DNA of 64,000 nucleotides from Actinopolyspora alba (lineage in GTDB: Bacteria; Actinomycetota; Actinomycetes; Mycobacteriales; Pseudonocardiaceae), in contig NZ_FOMZ01000014.1 of NCBI RefSeq assembly GCF_900112765.1, forward strand, positions 1-64,000, read 5' to 3'. Made by a program: the position numbers and the translations under genes. Under the pieces are notes generated by a model. It did no database searches, was not told the origin of the DNA, and worked only from the letters and a program-made list of their open reading frames with translations. Below, piece by piece: positions 1 through 7,496 of the stretch (within the stretch, counting starts at the first letter, position 1; the number at the start of each line of letters is the position of its first letter).

Positions 1-413
1 CGCAGGAGCCCATCAAAGAGGTCGTTCCCATGCGGGGGCTGTTTCCCACCAAAATCGCGCTGCGGCTGGAAGAGGCCTCCTACGTGGACATGGCCTTGGG
101 CGAAGGGGTGCGCGAGCGGGGCGCGTTCGCCGACCAGATCCCCGACTACATGCCCGGCGTGGCCTACGTCAAAACCGAGGGCTCCCGCGAACCCCTGCGG
201 GTGCGGGCGGCCTACACCGGTGACGACGACATCACCGAACTGGTCCGGTTCGCCACCAGCCACGACGCCACCGTCCTCGACTTCCCCAACAGGGACGACG
301 GCACCGAGTCCGCGGACTCCCCCGACACCGGCGGCGAGTCCAGCGAAACCGACGACATCGAATACATCGACGACGACGGCGAGGACGAAGACGACGACTT
401 CGACGCCGCCTGA
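1..413 (+). CDS. FtsK/SpoIIIE-type DNA translocase, C-terminal end (partial)
   Basis: The reading frame is already open at base 3 and continues to the stop at 411-413, so this is the last ~136 codons of a longer gene. The visible sequence (MRGLFPTKIALRLEE, then GVRERGAFADQIP and PGVAYV) is typical of the end of the ATPase domain of AICE transfer pumps, which move double-stranded plasmid DNA between mycelial cells. The last ~45 residues are a very acidic Asp/Glu tail. The Walker motifs lie upstream of the window, so activity cannot be judged. An internal ATG at 30 is not the likely start. The neighbours (DUF2637, Rep, Xis, Int) support the assignment. Confidence 0.82.
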   Translation, partial: QEPIKEVVPMRGLFPTKIALRLEEASYVDMALGEGVRERGAFADQIPDYMPGVAYVKTEGSREPLRVRAAYTGDDDITELVRFATSHDATVLDFPNRDDGTESADSPDTGGESSETDDIEYIDDDGEDEDDDFDAA

Positions 414-429
414 CGGCGGGCAGTAAATA

Positions 430-466
430 CCCCGCTCCTGAAACTCGTGGCGGAGCAGGAGCGGGG
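430..466 (+). terminator. Hairpin after the FtsK-like gene
   Basis: An 11-bp perfect stem (CCCCGCTCCTG at 430-440 with its complement at 456-466) encloses a 15-base loop. There is no T-run. It lies between the pump gene and the GGDEF gene, so it may terminate or attenuate transcription into the downstream element genes. Confidence 0.5.
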
Positions 467-492
467 CCTACCTCACCAATGGAGGTCTCCTC

Positions 493-1080
493 ATGTTGGC
501 AGAACTCGCCCTGGGCGCAACCACCCTGTCCACCACAACCACCGGGTTGTGGGCGCACCGGTTGTGGCGTCGGTTGCATACCGACCCGTTGACCGGGCTG
601 GCCAACCGCGCCCGGATGCACCGCACCTTCCACCGCGCCCGCCGACTGCGCCGCTCGAAGGCTCCGCTCGGGGTGTTGTTGCTCGACGTGGACCGGTTCA
701 AACAGGTCAACGACACCCACGGGCACCGCACCGGCGACCAGGTGCTCCACCGGATCGCGACCGAACTCCACGCGGCCACCGGGCCCGGCGAACTCCCCGT
801 ACGGCTGCACGGCGACGAACTGGCCGTGCTGCTCACCCGACCCGATGCGGGCGAGATCGCCGAAACACGAGCACGCGAGATCCGCCGAACCATCCGCGGA
901 CCACGCGCCATCGGCGGACACACCATCCACCTGTCCCTCTCAGTCGGGGCGGCCACCACCGAAGACGGATCGCTATCCGACCTGCTCGCCCTGGCCGACC
1001 AACGGATGTATGCCACCAAACCCAGCCGCTCCCGCCGGGGGCGGAGTGAATCCACCGACCGAAAGGCGGTCACGTCATGA
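493..1080 (+). CDS. Degenerate GGDEF-domain protein of the AICE
   Basis: This 195-residue protein has a short N-terminal hydrophobic stretch followed by a GGDEF fold. The metal/GTP-binding segment LLLDVDRFKQVNDTHGH (about residues 62-78) is intact, but the signature loop reads HGDEL (106-110) instead of GG(D/E)EF. Diguanylate cyclases make cyclic-di-GMP from two GTP; replacing the first Gly and the final Phe usually abolishes activity, so this may be a GTP-binding or regulatory variant. The start at 493 follows GGAGG at 481-485. The stop overlaps the next start (ATGA), so translation is probably coupled. It is not one of the standard AICE modules. Confidence 0.8.
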   Translation: MLAELALGATTLSTTTTGLWAHRLWRRLHTDPLTGLANRARMHRTFHRARRLRRSKAPLGVLLLDVDRFKQVNDTHGHRTGDQVLHRIATELHAATGPGELPVRLHGDELAVLLTRPDAGEIAETRAREIRRTIRGPRAIGGHTIHLSLSVGAATTEDGSLSDLLALADQRMYATKPSRSRRGRSESTDRKAVTS

Positions 1081-1262
1081 TCCTGTTCCACCTCACCGGC
1101 CGCAGCCTCCTCGGCCTGCTCGCGGCCACCCTGCTCGTGCTCGCCGTGCTGGCGCTGCTGTGGGCCCTGGCCGGTCCCGCTTGGTCGATCGGCATCGGGC
1201 TGGTGCTGGTGCTGCTCGTGCGCGGGGTGCTGGCCCTGTTCTCACCCGGCGACAGCGAATAG
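1077..1262 (+). CDS. Small hydrophobic membrane protein
   Basis: A 61-residue protein consisting mainly of two hydrophobic segments (about residues 9-32 and 35-54), predicted to be an integral membrane hairpin. Its ATG overlaps the stop of the GGDEF gene by four bases, and the DUF2637 gene follows 13 bases later, so the three are probably co-translated. Small hydrophobic proteins next to spread genes are common in actinomycete plasmids, where they are thought to help intramycelial spreading. No specific family is recognised and the function is inferred from position only. Confidence 0.6.
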   Translation: MILFHLTGRSLLGLLAATLLVLAVLALLWALAGPAWSIGIGLVLVLLVRGVLALFSPGDSE

Positions 1263-1275
1263 CAGGGGGTTGCTG

Positions 1276-2220
1276 ATGACCACTCCCGATAGTGGGGTGC
1301 GGTTGAGTCGGGCGCATCGCTGGTTGGCCCCGGTCTCGCTGGTGATCGTCGCTCTGGCGGCGGTGATGGGCTGGGCGGCCTCGTTCGTGGGGCTGCACCA
1401 GTACGGGCACACCACGATGGCCGGCTTCGGCTTCTGGACGGCCTGGCTGCTGCCGGCGACCTTCGACGGGGCCGCCTTCGCCTGCACCCTGATGACCTAC
1501 CGCGCCTCGATCAACGGACGTTCCGCCCTGCGGGGGCGGGTGTTGATGTGGGCCTTCACCACGGTCAGTGCGTGGATCAACTGGATCCACCAACCCAGCC
1601 TGGACACCCGCCTGGTCGCGGCCGGGCTGCCCGTGGCGGCGGTGGCCGTGTTCGACGTGGTCCTGGCCGAACTGCGGGCCGACTACGAAGCCCGCCACGG
1701 ACGCACCGCATTCCGGCTGCGCCCCGGTTTGCTGCTGCTGCGGTGGCTGGCCGACCGCTCCGGCACCACCACCGCCTTCCGCACCCAAATCACCAGCATC
1801 CCGGTACCCGAACTGGCCGGACTCGCCGACCACACCCCGGCCGAACATCCCTCGGACACCCCGATGCCGGCCCCTGCCGCACCGGCCGAGGCCGTATCGG
1901 TGCCGGTTGAGTCCGTGGCTGCCTCGCTCGATTCCGGGGCGGACACCACGAAGCCCACGAACTCCACGGAGGTTTCCGGCGAGTCCGAACCGGCCGCTGG
2001 GGAGTCGGCGGTGTTGGGGCGGGTGCGGCCCTCGTCGGTGCGGCTGCCGGAGCACGTGGTGGACAAGCTCACTAAGGCCCGCGAGCACGCCTACCGCACC
2101 GAAGGCCGCTCCCTGACCACGGCCGACGTGCAAGACATCGTGCGGCTTCCCGACACCTTGGCGAACACCCTCGCAGCCGAACTCGCGGTACCCGGCACCA
2201 ATGGTCACGCCTTGGTGTGA
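1276..2220 (+). CDS. DUF2637 membrane protein (Spd-like plasmid spread protein)
   Basis: A 314-residue protein with about four transmembrane segments in its first ~140 residues. The segment FGFWTAWLLPATFDGAAFAC is typical of DUF2637, a family common on actinomycete plasmids and AICEs and linked to plasmid spreading (SpdB-like). The middle is a low-complexity Ala/Pro/Glu linker. The C-terminus (RLPEHVVDKLTKAREHAYR onward) looks helical and may bind DNA. I chose the ATG at 1276 because GGGGG at 1265-1269 is well placed; an in-frame TTG lies at 1270. The role in transfer is family knowledge plus context, not visible in the sequence. Confidence 0.75.
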   Translation: MTTPDSGVRLSRAHRWLAPVSLVIVALAAVMGWAASFVGLHQYGHTTMAGFGFWTAWLLPATFDGAAFACTLMTYRASINGRSALRGRVLMWAFTTVSAWINWIHQPSLDTRLVAAGLPVAAVAVFDVVLAELRADYEARHGRTAFRLRPGLLLLRWLADRSGTTTAFRTQITSIPVPELAGLADHTPAEHPSDTPMPAPAAPAEAVSVPVESVAASLDSGADTTKPTNSTEVSGESEPAAGESAVLGRVRPSSVRLPEHVVDKLTKAREHAYRTEGRSLTTADVQDIVRLPDTLANTLAAELAVPGTNGHALV

Positions 2221-2270
2221 GCACACACGGACCCACATGACCGTCAGGTTGGGGGACAGAAAGGAAAAGT

Positions 2271-2648
2271 ATGAGTGACAACGACAGTGACGTGATTGAA
2301 CTGCGTGTGTCGGCTCGCACCGCGAGGTGGGTGGCGATGATGTCGGCCTGGCACGCCGAACAAGAGTTGGGCTACACCCCGCCCGAAGACGGGCCGTACT
2401 ACGCACAGCAATTGGTGGAGATCGCCAAGACCTTCTCGGCTCATCGCCAGACAGCGATCGAGGTGACCCTCTCACTGAGCCGGGATGCGGTGGGCTCGTT
2501 GGGAGAGTTCTACCACACCTACGCGAATCGCACCGGTCACCACGTGCTGTTTCGGATTTCGTCCACACTGCTGCGAGCGGCGTGGCACCCGTACGAGTCC
2601 AGGGTCCGGCTGCCTGATGACGCCACCCCACCTGATCAGTCCATCTAG
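2271..2648 (+). CDS. Hypothetical AICE protein
   Basis: A soluble 125-residue protein of unknown family, starting at ATG 2271 behind GAAAGGAAAAGT. It has no signal peptide or membrane segment. A helical middle (about residues 15-70) and a C-terminal segment rich in aromatic and charged residues are visible. It lies between the spread-like protein and the replication initiator and is followed by a convincing terminator at 2672-2720, so it is the last gene of the transfer transcript. A role in transfer or replication control is possible but not shown. Confidence 0.6.
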   Translation: MSDNDSDVIELRVSARTARWVAMMSAWHAEQELGYTPPEDGPYYAQQLVEIAKTFSAHRQTAIEVTLSLSRDAVGSLGEFYHTYANRTGHHVLFRISSTLLRAAWHPYESRVRLPDDATPPDQSI

Positions 2649-2671
2649 GACACAGTGAACCTCGACCGCTC

Positions 2672-2720
2672 GGCGGAAACCTCGTTGTGGCCTTGCTGCC
2701 CTGGGGTTTCCGCCCTTTTT
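2672..2720 (+). terminator. Rho-independent terminator between transfer and replication modules
   Basis: A 10-bp perfect stem (GGCGGAAACC at 2672-2681, GGTTTCCGCC at 2705-2714) is followed by CTTTTT at 2715-2720. This is one of the few terminators in the window with a T-run. It precedes the rep start at 2748, which argues against the in-frame GTG at 2655 as the rep start. Confidence 0.75.
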
Positions 2721-2747
2721 CGCGCTCTCAGGAGGGAAAGGGAAAGT

Positions 2748-4208
2748 ATGGTTCTTGCGGTTGATCCCCAGGTGGATCGGCTCACCCGTCGGATACAGGC
2801 CACCGACTTCGACACGTGGAAGGCCAAGGTCCGCTCGGTGGCCGGCTGTACCCGCCCGGTGCACCTGTCCGGCCGGTGGGCCATCCAGGATGCTCACAGT
2901 GGGGCGGAGTTGGCCTCCCGCACGGGCGCGGTCATGAGCCCTTGCGGTAACCGGCGTGAGGCCGTGTGCCCGGCCTGCTCCGACCGGTATGCCGCCGACG
3001 CGTTCCACCTGCTGCGCGCGGGCCTGTCCGGCGGCTCCAAAGACGTTCCCGAACGGGTGGCCGAGACACCCCGGCTGTTCGTCACCCTCACCGCACCCTC
3101 GTTCGGCCCCGTGCACAACCGACGCGTGAGCCCCAAGAGCGGTAAAACCATGCCGTGTGGGTGCGGCTCGTTTCATCACGAGCACGATCCGGCACGCGGC
3201 CAGCCCCTCGACCCCGAGTCCTACGACTACACCGGACACGTGCTCTGGCACGCCCACGCCGGAGTGCTGTGGAGCCGGTTCCGCACCTACCTGCTGCGTC
3301 ACCTCGCCGGACTGGTCGGGCTACGGGTGCGCGAAATCGGCGAACACGTGCGGGTCTCCTACGCCAAAGTCGCCGAATACCAACGGCGCGGCATCATCCA
3401 CTTCCACGCCGTGATCCGCCTCGACGGCCCCCAGGGACCGGCTGATCCACCCCCGGCCTGGGCCAGCACGGATCTGCTGTCTGAGGCGGTGCGCACGGCG
3501 TCCCGAGCGGTCTCAGTCACCGGGTGCGACCGGGACGGCAACCCCCACGTCCTCGGGTGGGGTGAGCAGATCGACGTGCGCCCCATTAAGGCGGCCAACG
3601 CCTCCCAAGTGGAAAACGAGCACGGCGAGATCACCGACGACCGGCTCGCCTCCTACGTGGCCAAATACGCCACCAAAGGCACCTCCACCAGCGAAGCCGT
3701 GGACAAACCCATCCGGTCCCAAGGCCACCTGGATCTATTGGAGATCAATCCGCATCACCGGCGGATCATCCAAACCGCCTGGAACCTCGGGGCCCCGGCT
3801 GCCTGTCAGGACTGCCATCCGCACGGCGAGCACACCCCCGACGGCTGCCCCTGCCAACAGCGGGCCACCTGCGCCACCTGCGGCGGCTGTGGGCAGACCC
3901 CGGGGCCGTTGGAGCATCTCAACCTGCGCCGCTGGGCGCACATGCTCGCCTTCCGCGGGCACTTCCTGAGCAAGTCCAAGCACTACTCCACGACTTTCAC
4001 CCGGATTCGGGCTGACCGGCGTCAGTACCGGCACGACCAGGTGCTCGACGAGCTCGGTGTGGGCGAGGACGAGATCACCGTGGTCAACCACTGGGCCATG
4101 ACCCACGTGGGTCACGACTCGCCCGAGGAAACCGAACTCGCCGAAGCCCTCGCCCACCAGATCCGCCACGACCGCCAGCAGCGTTACGAACAGGAGAAAC
4201 GGAGCTAG
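2748..4208 (+). CDS. AICE replication initiator (RepSA-like)
   Basis: A 486-residue protein resembling the rolling-circle replication initiators of pSAM2-type elements. The segment RGIIHFHAVIRLDG puts an H-x-H pair at residues 218 and 220, the metal-binding motif of HUH nucleases that nick the plus origin. A Cys-rich segment (about residues 354-384, with CQDC, CPC, CATC and CGGC) probably binds zinc. An N-terminal Cys pair (CPAC near residue 75) is also present. The ATG at 2748 follows GGAGGGAAAGGGAAAG. It is followed two bases later by the excisionase, consistent with a rep-xis-int operon. Confidence 0.8.
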   Translation: MVLAVDPQVDRLTRRIQATDFDTWKAKVRSVAGCTRPVHLSGRWAIQDAHSGAELASRTGAVMSPCGNRREAVCPACSDRYAADAFHLLRAGLSGGSKDVPERVAETPRLFVTLTAPSFGPVHNRRVSPKSGKTMPCGCGSFHHEHDPARGQPLDPESYDYTGHVLWHAHAGVLWSRFRTYLLRHLAGLVGLRVREIGEHVRVSYAKVAEYQRRGIIHFHAVIRLDGPQGPADPPPAWASTDLLSEAVRTASRAVSVTGCDRDGNPHVLGWGEQIDVRPIKAANASQVENEHGEITDDRLASYVAKYATKGTSTSEAVDKPIRSQGHLDLLEINPHHRRIIQTAWNLGAPAACQDCHPHGEHTPDGCPCQQRATCATCGGCGQTPGPLEHLNLRRWAHMLAFRGHFLSKSKHYSTTFTRIRADRRQYRHDQVLDELGVGEDEITVVNHWAMTHVGHDSPEETELAEALAHQIRHDRQQRYEQEKRS

Positions 4209-4210
4209 CC

Positions 4211-4390
4211 ATGCGCAACCTCTGGACCCCGGCCGACGTGGCCGACTACCTCGGCGTGCCCACCAACACCATCTACCAATGGCGCAGCCGTGGCGGCGGG
4301 CCTCCCGGACGACGGCTCGGTAAACACCTGCGGTTCAAACCCGACGACGTCGAAGCCTGGTTCGACGCCCAAGCCACGGAGGTCAGCTAA
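4211..4390 (+). CDS. xis: Excisionase, helix-turn-helix (MerR-like)
   Basis: A 59-residue protein starting MRNLWTPADVADYLGVPTNT, a winged-helix excisionase fold in which residues ~6-25 form the helix-turn-helix and GKHLRFKPDDVEAWF forms the wing and C-terminal helix. Such proteins bind the attachment site and tilt the integrase toward excision. It starts two bases after the rep stop and its stop codon shares one base with the integrase ATG (TAATG), so the three genes are tightly coupled. Confidence 0.85.
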   Translation: MRNLWTPADVADYLGVPTNTIYQWRSRGGGPPGRRLGKHLRFKPDDVEAWFDAQATEVS

Positions 4391-5565
4391 TGCCACGACC
4401 ACCGTTGCCGATCGGTTCGTACGGATCTATCCGGGTCTACAAATGGGGCTCTACCTGGCGGGCCAGAACGAAGTATCGGGACTTCGACGGGTCCACCAGA
4501 CGTGTGGAACGTTCCGGTCGGACCAAGGCAGCCGCTGAAAGAAACCTGAAGAAATCACTGAGTCAGCGAAACAAGGTACAGGGCAGCGCGTCGCTCACCC
4601 CGGAAACGAAGTTCCGCGAAGTGGCTGAACAGTGGATGGCGACTGTGGAGAAGGCGGTCAATGCGGGGAGGTTATCGCCTACCACGCTGGATCAGTACCG
4701 CAGCAACCTTCAACGTCATGTGCTCCCTGCACTGGGTGAACTACAGGTAGGGCGGGAAGTGACGGTCCCTGCGGTCGAGTCCTTTCTTCAGACCCTCCGG
4801 ACCCACAAGAGCGCTTCTGTAGCGAAAACGGCGCGGTCCATCGTCTCCGGCGTGGTTGGTTATGCGGCGCGGTTGGGCATCTCGGAGCAGAACCCGACGC
4901 GGGAGACTTCTCGACTGGATGGGCAGCCGAAAAAACGGCCTCGTTCCTTGACTCTGCAAGAGCGTGTCCAGTGGTTGGAGCAACTGGAGTCCGACGATAA
5001 AGCGGTGCGGTGGGATTTGCCCGACCTGTCGCGTTTCATGCTGGCGACTGGGGTCCGCATCGGTGAGGCGCTGGCGCTGTACTGGTCGGACGTGGACCTC
5101 ACGAACGGCAGGGTGTCCGTGGATCACAACGTCGTACGGGTCACCGGCAAGGGGTTGATCCGCAAGTCCACCAAGAGCAAGTACGGGGAACGCACGCTTC
5201 CGCTCCCCTCCTGGGCGTTGGACATGTTGCGTGATCGTTTCTCCGAAGCCGTCGAGTCGGATGGACCGGTCTTCCCGGATACCTTCGGCGGGCTGCGGGA
5301 TCCGTCGAACACGCGTCGGGTCCTTCGGGAAACCCGCGGAAGCGACGGTTTCGCCTGGGTGACTTCGCACGTGTTCCGGAAGACGGCGGCCACGGTGCTG
5401 GATGAGGCGGGGTTGAGCGCTCGCCGGATCGCCGATCAGCTGGGACACTCGCGGCCGTCGCTGACTCAGGATGTGTACATGGGGCGCCAGTCCCTCGATC
5501 GTGACGCCGCTGAGGCTCTGGAGTCAGCCTTGGATATAGAAGCCCCGGATGTTTCGGGGGGATAA
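4390..5565 (+). CDS. int: Tyrosine recombinase (AICE integrase)
   Basis: A 391-residue phage-type integrase. An N-terminal arm-binding region (about residues 1-60) is followed by a SAM-like core-binding domain (about 70-170) and the catalytic domain. Catalytic residues are visible as R223 (GVRIGEAL), H327 and R330 (HVFRKT), H353 (LGHS) and nucleophile Y363 (QDVYM). It catalyses site-specific recombination between the element and the tRNA-Lys gene lying 55 bases downstream. All key residues are present, so the element should be able to move if the rest of it is intact. Confidence 0.9.
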   Translation: MPRPPLPIGSYGSIRVYKWGSTWRARTKYRDFDGSTRRVERSGRTKAAAERNLKKSLSQRNKVQGSASLTPETKFREVAEQWMATVEKAVNAGRLSPTTLDQYRSNLQRHVLPALGELQVGREVTVPAVESFLQTLRTHKSASVAKTARSIVSGVVGYAARLGISEQNPTRETSRLDGQPKKRPRSLTLQERVQWLEQLESDDKAVRWDLPDLSRFMLATGVRIGEALALYWSDVDLTNGRVSVDHNVVRVTGKGLIRKSTKSKYGERTLPLPSWALDMLRDRFSEAVESDGPVFPDTFGGLRDPSNTRRVLRETRGSDGFAWVTSHVFRKTAATVLDEAGLSARRIADQLGHSRPSLTQDVYMGRQSLDRDAAEALESALDIEAPDVSGG

Positions 5566-5619
5566 AAGGGGGATGCGACTTCGACGGCCGGGGATTCGCA
5601 GCGCTCTGACCTGGCCTTT

Positions 5620-5695
5620 TGGTGGGCCGCCAGGGACTCGAACCCTGAACCCGTGGATTAAAAGTCCACTGCTCTGCCCATTGAGCTAACGGCCC
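5620..5695 (-). tRNA. tRNA-Lys (anticodon TTT)
   Basis: The minus strand folds into a complete cloverleaf: acceptor stem GGGCCGT with GCGGCCC, anticodon stem GTGGA/TCCAC around loop CTTTTAA (anticodon TTT, Lys), and T stem CAGGG/CCCTG with TTCGAGT. The discriminator is A and the CCA tail is encoded (5620-5622). The 3' end faces the integrase, so it is the likely integration target, with the identity segment expected within about 5620-5665 and the 3' half rebuilt by the element. Confidence 0.95.
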
Positions 5696-5734
5696 GCGAG
5701 AGACACCTTACAGGCAGCCGTTGATCTAGTACAT

Positions 5735-5763
5735 CGCCGGGCGGGCCGACCACCCGCCCGGCG
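5735..5763 (-). terminator. Terminator of the EamA transporter gene
   Basis: An 11-bp perfect GC stem (CGCCGGGCGGG at 5735-5745, complement at 5753-5763) with a 7-base loop starts 7 bases after the stop of the minus-strand transporter gene. No T-run is present, as is usual in this GC range. Confidence 0.65.
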
Positions 5764-5770
5764 TGTCGGT

Positions 5771-6727
5771 TCAACCACGCACGAGTGCGGCTTCCGGTTG
5801 GACCACCTTCCGGCTACCGGCGCGTTCGTTCCAGCCCAGCGCGGTGATCATCACGACCAAGAGCACGAAACCGATCCACTGGGTGCCGGTGAGGGTCTCA
5901 CCCAGCACACCGACACCGACGATGGCGGCGGTCGCCGGAAACGACAGCTCCGCCAAGGTGGCCCGCGCCGCGGGCGTGGTACGCAGCCCCAAGTAGTACA
6001 GGCTCAGTGCCAGCAGACCGGGAATCAGCGCCAGCAGCAGCAGCCCTCCGAGGTTCGCCCAGCCCACGGCCAGCGCCCCACCGATGTTCGACAGCCCCTC
6101 GGTGATCGAACCGTCGCGCAGCAGCAGCACCAGCGCCACGGTGGGCAGCCCCACCGAGTATCGCAGCGTGGTCACCTCCATCGGAGCCAGCTCCCTGCTC
6201 AACAGCCGCCCCAGCACCGTCCCCGCTGCCCACAGCGCCGCCGCTCCCAGCGCCAGCAACGCGGGCATCAGCCGGGCGACACTCACCTGCGTCGGATCCG
6301 GAAACGCCAGCAGCCAGGCGCCTGCCAGCGCGGGAACGGCGAAGACGAGATAGCCACGGCGGAAGCCCTCGCGCAACAGCAGGAACGAGGCCACCGCGGC
6401 GAACACCGGTTGCAGTTTCTGCAGCACCACGGGAGTCACCGGATCGCCGTATCCGAAGGCGGCGGTGAACATCAGCGTGGCCAGCGCGGAGGTACCCGCG
6501 CCGATCACGAGTGCCGCCGCCCGCTGCTTGCCGCCGCACCGGGCGAACGCCCGCCACGCCCTGGGCAACAGCGGTGCCAGCAGCACCGTGACGATCAGAT
6601 GTTCGCACAGCACCACCGTGGTGCTCGGTAAGCTGGTCGCCAGCGGCATCCGCCACAGCGCGTCCGTCCCCCACATCGCGGTGGCGATCGCGACCAGCCA
6701 GGTCCGGTCGCGCCCCGAATCAGTCAT
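5771..6727 (-). CDS. EamA-family (DMT) membrane transporter
   Basis: A 318-residue protein with about ten hydrophobic helices arranged as two homologous EamA halves (about residues 10-140 and 155-300). Internal-repeat landmarks such as PVVLQKLQPVFAAVASFLLLRE in the first half match the drug/metabolite transporter superfamily, which exports or imports small metabolites. The substrate cannot be read from sequence. The gene is alone on its strand between tRNA-Lys and the divergent SOD-like gene and has its own terminator. Confidence 0.85.
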   Translation of the reverse strand: MTDSGRDRTWLVAIATAMWGTDALWRMPLATSLPSTTVVLCEHLIVTVLLAPLLPRAWRAFARCGGKQRAAALVIGAGTSALATLMFTAAFGYGDPVTPVVLQKLQPVFAAVASFLLLREGFRRGYLVFAVPALAGAWLLAFPDPTQVSVARLMPALLALGAAALWAAGTVLGRLLSRELAPMEVTTLRYSVGLPTVALVLLLRDGSITEGLSNIGGALAVGWANLGGLLLLALIPGLLALSLYYLGLRTTPAARATLAELSFPATAAIVGVGVLGETLTGTQWIGFVLLVVMITALGWNERAGSRKVVQPEAALVRG

Positions 6728-6868
6728 CCGATCAACGTAGCGCGCCTACACACCGTCACGCTCCCGCGAGGACGACGATCCTCGTCACACTCACCACCGG
6801 ACACGCCGTTTCACCCTTTCCGGCGATCATCCACCGGTAAGGGCCGCGCATCACGTAGAACCGGACGC

Positions 6869-7441
6869 ATGCGATCCGTATCAAGTGTCGTGCTGGCCGT
6901 GACCGCCCTGATCATCGCGGTTCCCGCCACCGCGCAGGCGGACTCCTCGGGCGAGGGGCACAACCGAACGGTGGCGCGGGGCGTTTTCACCGGTTACCAG
7001 GAATCCGCGGCGGCCGTCACCTACGCGCCCGAGCTGGTACCGCCGGGCGCGCGGATGGGGGTCTTCGCCGAGAGCTCGCCCGGGAAAGGCACGTCCGTGG
7101 CCGCTGTTCTCGAGGGGCTGCGCCCGAACCGCACCTACGGCGCTCACGTGCACACCCACCCGTGCGGGGACGAGGGGGCCGACGCGGGGCCGCACTTTCA
7201 ACGGATACCCGCACCGGAGGGCGTGTCCGGCGATCCGACCTACGCCAATCCGAGCAACGAGATCTGGCTGGACTTCCGCACCGACGCGGCCGGTAACGCG
7301 GTGAGCGGCGCCTTCGGGAAATGGAACCCGCACCGGGGTGACGCCTCGTCGGTGGTGATCCACGAGCACCGCACCCGCACGGCGCCCGGCGTGGCGGGTG
7401 AGGCCGGGGACCGGCTCGCCTGTCTGAACGTGCCGTTCTGA
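6869..7441 (+). CDS. Secreted Cu/Zn superoxide dismutase-family protein
   Basis: A 190-residue protein with a signal peptide (about 1-24, cleavage after AQA). The SOD-like region contains GAHVHTHPCG (H93, H95, C99), GPHFQ (H109) and VVIHEH (H165), which align with the four copper ligands; C99 and C185 could form the conserved disulphide. The usual zinc-loop His/Asp pattern is not obvious (PSNEIWLDF occupies that place), so it may be a copper-only or divergent member. The likely role is detoxifying superoxide outside the membrane. It is followed by dusB after 55 bases. Confidence 0.75.
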   Translation: MRSVSSVVLAVTALIIAVPATAQADSSGEGHNRTVARGVFTGYQESAAAVTYAPELVPPGARMGVFAESSPGKGTSVAAVLEGLRPNRTYGAHVHTHPCGDEGADAGPHFQRIPAPEGVSGDPTYANPSNEIWLDFRTDAAGNAVSGAFGKWNPHRGDASSVVIHEHRTRTAPGVAGEAGDRLACLNVPF

Positions 7442-7496
7442 ACGGTCGGTGTCCGCCCGGTACCGATCGGCGGGAACGAGCACCGACAATGGAGGT

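Larger units (their letters stand above)
1..5670 (+). mobile_element. Right part of an integrated AICE (integrative and conjugative element)
   Basis: The gene order FtsK-like pump, DUF2637 spread-like protein, replication initiator, excisionase and tyrosine integrase, ending at a tRNA gene, is the standard layout of actinomycete AICEs, which excise, replicate as plasmids and move as double-stranded DNA through the FtsK-like pump. All element genes are on the plus strand, and the integrase ends 55 bases before the tRNA 3' end. The left end and the second attachment site are outside the window, so the total size is unknown. The right boundary is inferred to lie inside the 3' half of the tRNA-Lys gene. 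Confidence 0.85.

Noticed and set aside
1093-2631. A 512-codon minus-strand frame across the DUF2637 gene
   Set aside because: Shadow of the AICE genes; no recognisable domain and no ribosome site.
2655-2747. N-terminal extension of the replication initiator from GTG 2655
   Set aside because: It would be translated through a T-run terminator and lacks a ribosome site, whereas ATG 2748 has a strong one.
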